Of a stretch of 64,000 nucleotides of DNA, positions 10,168 to 21,180 are shown piece after piece (position 1 is the stretch's first letter; each line of letters opens with the position of its first letter). The stretch covers positions 40,065,282-40,129,281 of the forward strand of contig OZ018409.1 of NCBI GenBank assembly GCA_963969595.1, written 5' to 3'. Source of the DNA: Neckera pumila (lineage: Eukaryota; Streptophyta; Bryopsida; Hypnales; Neckeraceae). Position numbers and translations under genes: made by a program. The notes beneath the pieces are model-generated. The model had not been told where the DNA came from and ran no database searches. It was given only the letters and a program-made list of their open reading frames with translations.

Positions 10168-13100
10168 TCAATCGTCGCCCCAAGCTTCATCACGCATCTG
10201 TTGCCGATTCAACAACCGTTGCTTCCTCTCAGCCTCTTGCTGCAACATCTGCTCCGCATTTGCTCGAGTCTTGGCCCGTAGATTCTGACTACTGATGCCT
10301 TGTCTGCTCAGAGCTCCAGCTATCATGCGCTGCGCTACTCGTGCTGAGGTGGCCGGTCTCGGTGCTGGTGGCTCCAAATCTGCAAAGAGCCCATTAGGAT
10401 GGGTTAAGAAAATTTAAGAAAGTTGCAAGAAATCAAATTCAACATTCGAGATAACATTCTTGGAAGGAGCTGCAAACACCTGCTAATCCATGAAAGAATC
10501 AGGGTATCCAAACTGTTCCGATTCCTTGAGGTCTTTATTCGGCACAGATTCTTGTGTTCAAAAATGAAAGCGCTGGTACTCATCCAACTATTCTAGGCAA
10601 CTGTGATTACTGCCACACTATCAACCACAATGCAGCTAAAGTGAAAAAGGTGGGAAGTCAACATTGCTGAGGAACGCTATAAATACGATCTTTTCTTCCT
10701 CAAGAACTTGAGTTTTGAGATGCAAACCAACCTGTAACAGAAAACGAAATTAACTTTCCACCCAGACCTGCAGCAGCTTCGGTGTACTTGTGCACCTTGA
10801 ACAGTGGATCATGGATCCCCGCCAAAGCTTGCCGCGCTGTTGACAAAGACACAAAAGAAGGCGCTTTCAGATTCTTGTTCCACAACTCTACAAGGAGCAA
10901 GGACTTCGGATAAAGAAGGATCACAATTGGTAACAAACCTGCAAATCCTTTAGCAGGAATCGCTAACTCTGACGCCCCTCTAACCACCAATTTAGCAAAC
11001 TGGGAACCAAGTGATAAAGCAATGCAAGAAAGAAAGAAATGACCGACGGAGTCAATACCAAGGGCAGGCGTGCGGAACACCGCTGCAACACAGGTATCAT
11101 CAATCCAACGAATGCTAACTCCTTGACCGGAGTAAGGCCGGACCAGATCCTCCAGGTCCTTTGTCTTCATCATCGGGGAAAATCCGTTTATCAAAAGCAC
11201 ATGCTCAGCGCCTCCGTCCCCTGAACCGCACACATCAAAGCACATGGGATGCATCAATACTACAGATTCACGCCAGGGTCACACAGGCTTCAAAGATGGA
11301 CTGCCAGATAGTCAGAGAGAAAATCTGATTTCAACATTGGTTTACACTGTTTAGAAGGTTCTAGTTTGTCTTTGGCATGATTCTCCAATTAGGAAATTAT
11401 GCACTAATTAGCGTCCCAAAAACTGACATGATTGGCATTTGAGATCCTACCAGCCAATTTGAAGAACTCAACATACATCACAGTACATGGAATTCATCAA
11501 AACTAGAGATTCACGCTAGGGATACGTGCTTTGGCAAACAGCTTAAGGGAAAATATAATTGTGGTAATTGGAGAGAAAAAAACACTGTTTGCAACATTCC
11601 AGTTTGTCTTGGGCATGATTTTCAAAATAGGAACTGCTTGGAGAACTCAAGAGATATCAAAGCAAAGCAAATGCGATTTATCAATCCTAAAGATTTAGAT
11701 CAATCAAGGATGGATCCCTAGTTTTCTTAGGGCTTGCCTGGTGAAGTAGTTTGAGGCACCTACAATGGTCATTTACATCGCCGGTGCCGCTGGTTTGGTT
11801 GAGCCGTTCGTTGGCAGCGCCATCCTCCGCCGTAAAGTCACTGTACAGGTTGCCATCCCCACCATATGTGAATGCCCCGCGCCCTCGTTGCTTCTGCTTC
11901 GGCACTTCCTTCTCCTTCACCTTCTCCGGTTCCTGGTCCACAACGGATGGCAACAACACGGGTGATGCCAATAGGGTTGGCACAGCGGCTTCCCAATCTG
12001 TTTTTATCCAATTTGCAAGGATTAGTCTCTGTCCAGGAAAAAATAAGTACATTGGAACATTTCTGACTGCAATTGAACTAGTATGACCTGTGTTGCTGCC
12101 ACAATTACAATTGAGCGCAACCCATGCTGAAATCCAGTTTCTGAAGCAGTCTAATTTCACTGAAAACGCTATGTTTCGGCAAAGCTGTATGACCCACCTT
12201 TTAAAGAGTTATTACTTAAAGAAATAAAAAACTGCCTTAACGCATAGAAATTAGAAATGTGAACGAGTCGTTACCTTCTTCATCACACACACTGGCCGTG
12301 CTACTTAAAGTCTCGGCACCAAGCGCTCGACCGTAATCTGTTGCCCTATCCTGCAAGAAACCAGGTTTCTTCAATGGCTTGACACTGACTTTGCTAGGGG
12401 TGACCTCTTCAGCTGCATCTTCCCTGTAAGACAGAGAAAACTAATGCAATTCAAAACCTAAACGAGCAGAGCTGCAACAAAATGAACCCTAGCTCGGAGT
12501 CCCAAATTACACAGAGGATATGTACAACGACAATGTAAGTAGGGAATTGTGCCCTAGCCATACGAAAATGCAGAAATTCTAAGCGAAGTTGCTGCTTCTT
12601 CGGCTCAGTGCATGCACATGAACCCAGAGAGAGGACTACATTTCACGAAACCTAAACAAGTGAACTACAATCCAATTTCTATCTCCCAGGTTGCACGGAA
12701 ATCATGGGGATAGGCACCGTCAAATATCATCCAGGAAACATGCGAATTGTGCCTTAGCCATGTGAAAATGCAGAAATTCTAAACTGATTTTTCAGCTCGG
12801 TGCCACAACGGGGTGTACATGAACCCAGAGAGAGGACTACACTTCAAAACCTAAGCAAGTGAACTGCAATAAAATCAACCCTAGGCTTAGTCTCTCAAGT
12901 TGCACCTGAATTCATGAGGATATATACCACGAAACATCATCCAGAGAGTATGCGAATTGTACCCTAAACATGTGAAAGTGTAGAAATTCTAAACGAAGTA
13001 GCTAATTCTTTAGTAGCTCGTTGTCCACAATAGAGTGAGTGCACACGAATACACACAGAAACAACAAAAACGATTGCAAAAAGGAGTCGGTACCACGAAA

Positions 13101-13437
13101 GGTGATCCGCTTCGGAAGTTGCTCCTGCTTCCGCTTTGTTCTTGATGAGCAGAGCATCGCTGAGGAGCTGGTCCGCCTTGAGGGACATGCCCCGGGCAGC
13201 ATACAACCCTGCCAAGTCGCTCATGGCCGAGGCCAGGGTCAAATTCGAATTAGCATTCTCCGCCAGGGCCGATGAGAGCTTGGCGATGACGCTTTCCAGC
13301 AGCTTCACGGCGCCGTCCTCGTCGTCCTTGTCCATCAAATCCTCCACTCGCGTCGACCATCCTTCCAAGCTCACCTCGTGGGCTGGGATGGAGACTGTAT
13401 CATCCTTGGAAGCTTGTTGTTGCTCAGGCTCGGCCAT
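10168..13437 (-). CDS. R3HCC1L-like protein with N-terminal TPR-like helices
   Basis: Plant relative of the coiled-coil protein R3HCC1L; the molecular role is not established. Six exons on the minus strand: 13437-13094, 12423-12275, 11997-11764, 11220-11059, 10836-10732, 10379-10168, totalling 401 codons plus stop with matching phases. Residues ~20-105 form helical TPR-like pairs. Residues ~245-315 carry an RRM-like fold typical of this family (EHVLLINGFSP, DLEDLVRPYSGQG, SIRWIDDTCVAAVFRTPALA). The C-terminus has DLEPPAPRPATSARVAQRMI followed by a basic, Gln-rich coiled segment. The start at 13437 was chosen because ATGGCC has strong context; an in-frame ATG lies 48 bases upstream. The least certain junction is the exon 3 donor (11764, GTAGGT): a stronger-looking GTAAAT at 11776 does not keep frame with exon 4. 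Confidence 0.78.
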
Positions 13438-16380
13438 GGCCGTCTCTCTCTCTCTCCAAATTCCGCCGAAGCTCAAAACGATCAAACCTCGATCAAGTCA
13501 CCTCAATGCTTCGCCGAAAAAAAGACCGTGCGAAGGATAGGAGTTGGAGAGACTTGACAATCCTGAAAAGAGTTGATTCAGAATTTGCTGCAACTACTGC
13601 CGCCCCTTCAAGATGCTGGATTGATTTGAGAGTGGCCTTCTTCTCCCTTTCGTCGACATAGCCAGGGCTTGGGCTGCAACTTCGCCAGCGAAGTTCTCAT
13701 CGCTTGTTCCCCTGGGTTCGCGAACTCTCCTCTGGAGTCTGGACTGAGTTATCATATAAATTAGTGTTACCAGCTAAATTAGCGTCACTATAACTCTCTC
13801 TTTTTGGAAATTAAGCCTCACCGTCCAAAAGAGACCAAAATCAAAGTCCAAATCAATGTGCTATAACTTTTGCATTGGATGTCCAAATTCAATAAAACTA
13901 GTTGAGAAATTTGCACTTTCTCTTTTGATTTGTGCGGTATAATTTTCAGATCAAACCAAAATGTATTGATTTTTTCGTAAGTCAATCAAAGTTCACATGT
14001 TCAATTTGAATTCATCAAACTGCATTTAGTGACTGCAACTTTAGGGACTCGTAGCTCCTTCACCCAATGCTTGTTTTTAATTTTTTTTTAAATTGAGTTG
14101 TATTCCATGCCACATTTAACTACTGTTGGACTTTTCAAAGTCCAAATTAATAATGGTCATCATAAGAAATAAAATTGGTCATCAAGAAATCTATGCAAAA
14201 CATTGGGAGATCAATACAAAACATCTGAAGATCTATACAAACATCAAGAGATCTTCTAATCTTTTTTTTAGGAGATCTCCCAATGTTTAGTCAAGAATTC
14301 ATTGAATAGTTTAGAAGTAGTTAAATGTGGCATTTTCCCTTGAAGTCTAGTTATTGTGATAAAAAATTTACATCAATCCAAGTTATTTTGAATGTTTGGA
14401 AGCAATTCAAAGTTCAAAATCACAACATTTTTGGACTATAGTGAGCTTTGGCGGCTTGTTCCTTCATACAATGTCCATTTCCAATATATAAAAAGCTGAA
14501 AAAGTTGCACATACTAGTCTAGTTTGTATGGCTAAAATTTTATATCAATCCAAGAAGTTATGAGAAATTGAGAAGCATTTTAGTAGAATAAGGTTCAGCT
14601 ACAAATGTATTTTCTGCAACCCTTTTTACTATTTTTTGACATTTCAAAGCCATTTTGCAAATACAATGAGTCAATTGAATGATATTTTCTTTCACCAATG
14701 TTTTTGTATGCTGGTTTTGAATCACTTCATAGTTTAAAATTTTTTCATTTGAGTAGTTTTAGAAATTGAATTTCACCTCCAAAGTGTTTTGCTAGGAAAT
14801 TTTCAGCATCCAATTTCAATACTAAAACATTATAATCTTGCAATCTATGTGGCCAAATGATTCCAAATTTGATTCACTTCATCTACAACACTTATACTAT
14901 AAGCCTTGTACAATTGAAATCTCTATAACTTAGTGACTTTTAGATCTACAACACTTCAAAGGCAGTGATGTTTTTAAACCCAAAAAGGCCTTAGGCTTTG
15001 AAGGACTAAGACAGGAATATTTCACTTTGTATGAAACTACAGATTGGAAAAAGCTTGGGTTTTACTAGATGCTGACTTGATTTTTATAGGAAAATGTCAT
15101 TATTCACTTAGTGCTTTATTAACCCCTAAATATATGGAGTATTCTCGAATTGACTATTTGAGAAAATCATTATGAAGTACTATTTTGGAAGAATATTTTG
15201 GGACTGATATACAAATAAAAATTGTAGACTTTGAGTTTTAGATTCCATTAAAAGAGTTAGATTCATTAACACTATTACAAATATTTTTTATAAATTTTGA
15301 AAAGAAAATGTTAAAATTCCTTCTAAATTTGATTGCAAGCAAAACATTATAATTTTTCACGTATAATTTGTTGGGATGGATTTGGTATACTTCCACATCT
15401 GTAATTTTTGAAAAATATATACTTGGGTAACACCAAATCCAACCATCAGAAAAGACAACAACTTGATAAAGTATCTCCAGAAATTATAATGACTTTCATC
15501 TAAGTAGTAACGAAAAAGAAAAGTCAATTTCAATCTGATCATCGTGCAAAAATTAGACATGTGGACAATACAATATTTGGAGATGTACAAAGAGTGATGA
15601 TGACAATTTTAGATAAGCTGCAATTTTAGGGGCACTTACTTCAAACAATCAACAAGCCACTCATAGACAAACAAAGACTATTGTTGCATTTTGGTGATTG
15701 ATAAACAAATTTCCAAACTTTCTTAAGTCAACTTATTCAAAATCTATGCAGATTGAAATATAGTTGTATTATATTAATTTCTACCTTTTGTCTTTCTTAT
15801 TAATCCCTACAATTCTTTCATGTTTAAAGGCCCAAGACTACTCAACTAAGATACTTACACCCAAAGCAAAGCTAAAATCTTCATCTATGTTTATTTTCTA
15901 TCAAATCCAAACGTAGGATCCTCTAGTCAACTTATTCAAGTACATCCTCCCAAAATTATAGAGTGAAGATTCTCCACTTGTTAATTTTACTATGTTAAGA
16001 AGTTTAATGTGCCTTAGCTTCAAAATATAGGCCATCATAACCCTTCTAAAAGGTGAAGTTTTGTATTTCAATAATTTTAGGAAAAAACATGCCCATCCCG
16101 TAACTTGTTTATTTAGTCAATATGTTGGAAAATGGATTGAAAATGTTAACTAAAAAATTTAGACAAAAACTTTAATAATCATCTTTAAAAACATTATGAA
16201 GTAGAAGGTAGAATTGAATGAAAATAAAAACTAAACTGCTGATAAATTTTATAAAAAATTGAGAATTATTAATTATATTGGTGAAAATATTCTAATTAAA
16301 AATGGCTATGTTTTATTTTGTTTTTATTTGTAATTTTTCAGAAATTGAGTTCAAAAATGACTTCATATATCTTTTCTACT

Positions 16381-16774
16381 CATTAGAGAAAATTTCAGCC
16401 TATGGGAGGGCCGTTCCAAGTTGACATGCCATGCTATTTCATACATGGCCTGTCAACTTGGAAAAGTGCCCTTGGCGAGCAATTAGAGTGTATGACTGCT
16501 CGCCAGAGCAGTCAGATTTTGCTAAGTTTTTTTTTATTTTTTTCTAATTTTAATTTTTTAAATATTTTTTTAAAATTAATGTTTTGTTTTTGTTTTTGTT
16601 TTTGTTTTTAATTAATTTTTTACTCGCAGATTTTGGTTCTTGCGCAACTGTTAAAGCAGAAATTGCTAGGCGGAAATAGGGGAAAAAATATTTTTTTAGC
16701 CCCTTAAAATTAAATTTCAGAGTACTAGAGGGGTCCGTGGAGCAGCCCTTCAGAGGGGTGAATTTTTTCTAATA
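16381..16774. mobile_element. MITE related to the CATTAGATGA family
   Basis: The left end CATTAGAGAAAATTTCAGCC continues into GGGAGGGCCGTTCCAAG, matching GGAGGGCCGTTTCAAG in the 53654 copy. The right end AGCCCTTCAGAGGGGTGAAT...TTCTAAT matches that copy's AGCCCTCTAAGACCCCCGAA...TCTAAT. An internal hairpin pairs CCAAGTTGACATGCCATG (16416) with CATGGCCTGTCAACTTGG (16444). Confidence 0.5.
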
Positions 16775-17195
16775 TCAATCTATTCAAAAATATTAATTGT
16801 TTTTTTCTTAAACACATATTTAGCAATCCAATCTGACATTGAAATAAAAAGAAACCATACAATTTTCTCACATTTATTGGAATGATATAAATAAAAGCTT
16901 CACATATAAATAAGAATGAGCGGCAGCCATCCCCCCAAAATCCATGAAAATATTCCAAATTATAAAGTCAGCAAAACCCACTATCCGAATTCTCAAAAAA
17001 AATAAAGCAGACTCTTTAGTCCTTTGAGGGGTAATTTTACAGGTAACACCTATTTTTAGTTCTCACAACATAAAGTTTTTAAACTTCAAGACAGTTTTTT
17101 TGCCTTCCTAGGGATCAAGGTTCCTTTTACCAAAGAAAATCTTTAATGCAAGCTTATTAATAAATTGTAAGCCACTCTAATACAAATTATTCTTA

Positions 17196-17773
17196 TTAAT
17201 CCCTAAAGTTCTTTTGAAAAATTTGGGTAGGTTCATATGAAGTCAAATTTTGAGCAGCTAAAGGTAAAATTCTTACCAAAAGATGCATATTCCTATTAGG
17301 GTTTCCAAAAATATTATTACTTTTCCATTTAAATGCGAAAGTAAAAAATTATAGGGCTCAAAAGTTTTGGGGCAGCTTGGGCAATGTGCTAATACAGAGG
17401 GCAAGTGTTAGACAACCTATGAAGTTTGAATTTTTTAGTAACTATGAATGCTTCTCAATCTATGAAGCCAAATGAGTTGAAATTTTTCCACACATTTTCA
17501 TAGTAGTAGAGAAAAATAATGTGCGGTTAAAAATGATGAAAAAATGACAAATTTAGAATAATTTTAGAACCATAAGCAAAAATTCTAGTGTAGATTTATG
17601 CTTCTTTTATTTTAGTTTTAGATTTTTTACTTGATTCAGAGAAGGAAATCTTTGTATCGCCCATTGGGATTTTGCTTCTTCTAAGAAATGAAATTTCCCC
17701 CAAAAATTGAAACTTTGTCCATGCAATATTGGATAGTGTTTGTGAAAAAGACCACCTTTTATTTAGGAATTAA
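17196..17773. mobile_element. Possible degenerate TTAA-type element
   Basis: TTAATCCCTAAAGTTC at the left and TTTAGGAATTAA at the right fit the termini of the TTAA family. The interior is not clearly alignable with the better copies, so this is tentative. Confidence 0.28.
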
Positions 17774-18059
17774 CCTTTTAACAACCCACCCACCCCCCCC
17801 ACCCCCCTCTGAACTTGGTTTCACGTTAATTTTTGACAATAATCAACTTTCGTTGTTTTTTTGGAATGTTTCAACCTACTAGACCCATTCCATAAAGTTT
17901 GTCAAGCACTACAATTAGTCTACAAAGTCAAAGCTCTATTCATTGGTCAATTTTACATGCCATGACTACACAAACCTTGGACAAAGAACAAGACCAACTC
18001 CCCAATTCAAGGAGAACTTTGATTTCCCTTGGACTACTAGTTAGGACAAGAAATGTTGT

Positions 18060-18382
18060 TTAACCCCTAAAAGACCATGAATTCAGATTTTGTACAATGA
18101 ATGAACGGAAACACATCCTAAACTCATCGAAATGCATTTTTTCATTCATCAATTTTGTTTGAAGATTCTTATATTGGTTCTTTATCATTTGTACGGTTCA
18201 AATTTTAGTGAAAAATATTGTTATGTACTTTTGTTGATCTAATCATATGGATGTGATCTACAAATAGCATTTTACACTTATTGTTTGAGAGACATCATTA
18301 AAATATTCTTCTAAGTTGCATTTTGTAATAGATCTTTACAATTTTAGAAATCTGGACACCCCTCCGGTTCTTTAGGGATTAA
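18060..18382. mobile_element. Short TTAA-flanked element, copy C
   Basis: TTAACCCCTAAAAGACCATG at the left and CCGGTTCTTTAGGGATTAA at the right, about 315 bp between the TTAA sites. Ends match the B-type copy starting at 18488. No coding capacity. It could be a deletion derivative of the longer elements. Confidence 0.5.
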
Positions 18383-19029
18383 AGGTTAATCATGAAAGGC
18401 CGTCGCCTTATCATTAAAGCAGTTTGTTAGAGAAATCCATATTCTAGGATGAATAGATGCATTCTTCATATCTACATTACAAGGGGTTTAATCCCTAAAA
18501 GACCGTTGTCCCTTCGGGGGACAAATGCGTTTTCGGACAAGTACCTACGGGCTAAAATTTTCTCTTGATTTTTTGAAACTTTTTTGGAAGGTACAAATTC
18601 TGATTAGCTTCATGGGAATATAATTTTTTTCACAATTGATGCCCGGGAACAAAAGTTATGACCAAATAATCTCAAAACCAGGGACGGTGGGCAATAAAAA
18701 AACTTGCATTCTTCTTTTTTTTTTTTAGTATTTTTTTTCTCATAGATTGTATTTTTGTCTATCTAAAAGGCTTTTATTCATTTCATTTGGATTTGTTATG
18801 AGAAAGTTATGGACATTCTTGTTTTTCGGGTAGTTAGAGCATCTTTTTGAAATAAATAACTTGTAGGATTCATTTATCACTACTAGAAAAACTATGTCCA
18901 GAACAACAGATTTTCAACTGAAAAGCATTGTCCATTCAGTTGTTTCGGATGCGTTGTATTGGACAAAATTCCACTGAAATCTGTTGTCCAAATTCTGTTG
19001 TTTTGGACATTTTTCCAAAGTGTTTTTAT

Positions 19030-19212
19030 TTTATTTTTATTTTTTTAAATTAAAAAATTAATTTTTTTAAGCTGCCCGGAAAATCCAGGCAGCCCACCAC
19101 ATGGGCATGCCACCTAGGCAACCCGCCACGCGGGCAGGTGAAGCCATGGGCCTTTGAACCTTGGACCTCATGGTTGAGGTCCAAGGTTCTAAGCCACTGA
19201 ACCATGGCCATT
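19030..19212 (-). mobile_element. SINE-like unit with tRNA-like head
   Basis: Read on the minus strand, it starts near 19212 with TGGTTCAGTGG (fits pol III box A) and has GGTTCAAAGGC (box-B-like) about 45 bases on. Between them lies a perfect 15-bp inverted repeat (19156-19189, GAACCTTGGACCTCA). A GC-rich body with internal hairpins follows and ends at GGGCAGC, after which comes an A-rich tail. It is much GC-richer than its surroundings. A degenerate tRNA-derived element is the simplest reading; not a functional tRNA. Confidence 0.45.
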
Positions 19213-19316
19213 ACCAAGTGCATAAAGCATGAGTAGAAATTTATATATTGAGTTTTTGCATTAGTTTTTATTTTCTTTGTAAACTCAGCAGACCTTGGAG
19301 GCCATTTGGACATAGT

Positions 19317-19605
19317 AAATAAACTTTTTTCAAAAAGCTTTCAACTAAGAAAATTTGGAAAATCAAACCAAATTTCACCTCCAAAAATCCGTATGCAATT
19401 TGAAGTCTCCAATAAAAAGTTATGGACAAAAATCAGAGAGGATGTTCGGAAATATCCAAAAAAATGTTTCTTGCTACCCCTCTCTGATTTTTGTCCATAA
19501 CTTTTGATTGGAGACTTCAAATTGCAAACAGATTTTTGGAGGTGAAAGTTAGTTTGATTTCCCAAATTTTTTTAGTTGAAAGGTTTTTTGAAAAATTTGT
19601 TTTGC
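19317..19605. repeat. Long foldback, arms about 125 bp
   Basis: The left arm AAGCTTTCAACTAAGAAAAT...TCAGAGAGGATG is the complement of the right arm (CCTCTCTGATTTTTGTCCAT...TTTAGTTGAAAGG) with few mismatches around a short loop near 19450. Because of the symmetry, both strands give nearly the same short open frame; these are not genes. A diverged copy lies at 40240-40450. Confidence 0.75.
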
Positions 19606-20426
19606 TATGCCAAAATGGCCGCCAAAGTCTACTGAATTGAAAAAAACATTGAATTTTTGAATGATTAAGTCAGAAAAATAAAATTCATTATACTTAAAAT
19701 TCTAATTTTGGTGTTGAACTTCGAACTGCCCAAGGCACAAAATTTTGGTATCAAAAACATTTTGATAATAAATTAAAAGTTATCAAGTTACTATTTTACA
19801 TAGTTCATATTTTTTTAAAGTTTGTTTTGAAATCTTGTTTTAGCATCACAAATTCAACTTTGAAAATGAATGATTATGATTTTTCTAGTTTTGTGCTAGG
19901 GTGTGTATTGCTTATCTTCATTTTCTAATGTTGAACACTCTTGGCAATGAGTGTCAAATACATCGAAACTTGGAAAAAACTGTGTGATTGAATGACTTCC
20001 AACTTTGGAGATTTTATTAACAATCTTGTCAAAAGTATGTAAAAAGAATTTCAAACCAATTGTAGTTATTTGTCATGGCTGCCCAAAACCACCCATCTAA
20101 AAATAAAAGACCTTTTCATATATAACCTTTAGTTGCCACTTGGATTGGTCTAAGATTTTATAGGCATTGAGCTAGCAATAAAATATATCTTCAGTAAATA
20201 TTTTACAAGAATCATATTCAATATATATTGCATTGTAAAAGATTCATCCTAAAGTAGAAAGCAGAATGAATTAATGCCTTAAGGCCTTATGGATCAATTA
20301 ATTATTTGACATCAATGTGCGAAGCTTGTCCTATATAATGCTAAAGGTATAAGAATAATCCACAATTTTTCAAAATCTTATAAAATGTTTATACTCAGTT
20401 GAATCTAAAGATTTCTAAAGGTTCTA

Positions 20427-20512
20427 GGAGATTCCAAAAAGATTCCAAAAGATTCCAAAAAGATTTCAAAAAGATTCCAAAAGATTCCAAAAAGAATTCA
20501 AAAAGATTCAAA
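20427..20512. repeat. Tandem repeat GATTCCAAAA(A)
   Basis: About eight copies of an 11-12-bp unit GATTCCAAAAA or GATTTCAAAAA, inside the CACTA element. Confidence 0.8.
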
Positions 20513-21180
20513 TTCGACGAAAAGTTGTTGATTTGGTCATTGCACTATTCAAATCAACAGAAAATTGGAAGCTGTTTTGTTTGCATTAACAAAAAACTCA
20601 AAAATCAATGAAAATGGACATTCCAGTGTACAAAACAACAGAAATCAATTGATTTTCTGTTGTTTTGGACACAATTTTCTACTAGTGTATGAATGCAATT
20701 TTTCAAATTTTTCAATTTTTTTTTTGCATGGTTAAGTTTACTTGCTAGAACAATCTGAATATTTTAGACTTTTCTTCTATCTTGTACCTACTTCTATTTA
20801 ACAATTTTTTCAATAATGAAAATTAAATTTTTTTGAATTTCTTTTTTGTATAGATTGTCAACTCAATTCTCCACTATAAACATTCAAAGCTCAAAACTCT
20901 GCAGTGCAAAAATTTTAAGTTAAAAAAATTCAAAGTCAAAAAATCCAATCCCACAATGTGCTAAAAAATTTCTTTTTTTCACTTTAAACGAAGCTATCTT
21001 GCAATTTGTGCGGTCAAAAATTCTGAAATTTTTCCACACATTCTCATACTAGTTAGGTGTAAGATCCTATGGTTAGATGTGCAAAAAATAACATTTTTAA
21101 ATTTTTTCACTCTTTGCTAAGAAAATGCCTGTTTTGGGTGTTTTTTGGCAAAAAAAAGGCCTTGGACCTTTAGGGGTTAA

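Larger units (their letters stand above)
13500..18059. other. AT-rich intergenic DNA
   Basis: 13500-13760 is GC-richer and is probably the promoter/5' UTR of the minus-strand gene ending at 13437. Beyond that I see no gene. It holds a CATTAGA-type MITE (16381-16774), a weak TTAA-type element (17196-17773), a C-rich tract near 17788 and a TTTTTG repeat near 16578. Confidence 0.55.
18878..20687. mobile_element. CACTA-type (EnSpm) non-autonomous transposon
   Basis: Ends are CACTACTAGAAAA and TTTTCTACTAGTG, the standard plant CACTA termini, flanked by a 3-bp target duplication TAT (18875-18877 and 20688-20690). Sub-terminal arrays of CTGTTGTYY and TTGTTTTGGACA motifs occur in both orientations at both ends, as expected for transposase-binding sites. 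1,810 bp with no transposase frame. The interior carries a SINE-like unit, a long foldback and an A-rich tandem repeat. Confidence 0.85.
18488..21180. mobile_element. TTAA-flanked element, copy B2, with nested CACTA insert
   Basis: Bounded by TTAATCCCTAAAAGACCG (TTAA 18488-18491) and GGACCTTTAGGGGTTAA (TTAA 21177-21180). Removing the CACTA insert at 18878-20687 and one TAT leaves about 0.87 kb, the usual family size. Its left end (CCGTTGTCCC then GGGGGACAAATG) is the inverted match of the right end of copy B1 at 27059-27993. Confidence 0.65.

Noticed and set aside
9759..10295. Plus-strand open frame of 178 codons
   Set aside because: It overlaps the last exon of the R3HCC1L-like gene on the opposite strand and has no recognisable domain.
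10700..11257. Continuous 185-codon frame read as one exon
   Set aside because: It fuses two real exons (11220-11059 and 10836-10732) across an intron that happens to stay open; family comparison (FRTPALA-RQALAGIHDP) supports splicing.
19136..19210. Possible tRNA gene
   Set aside because: Box-A/B-like motifs are present but no cloverleaf with a standard anticodon arm can be formed; better explained as a SINE-like relic.
19306..19565. Two overlapping short frames with similar protein sequence on opposite strands
   Set aside because: An artefact of the foldback symmetry, not genes.
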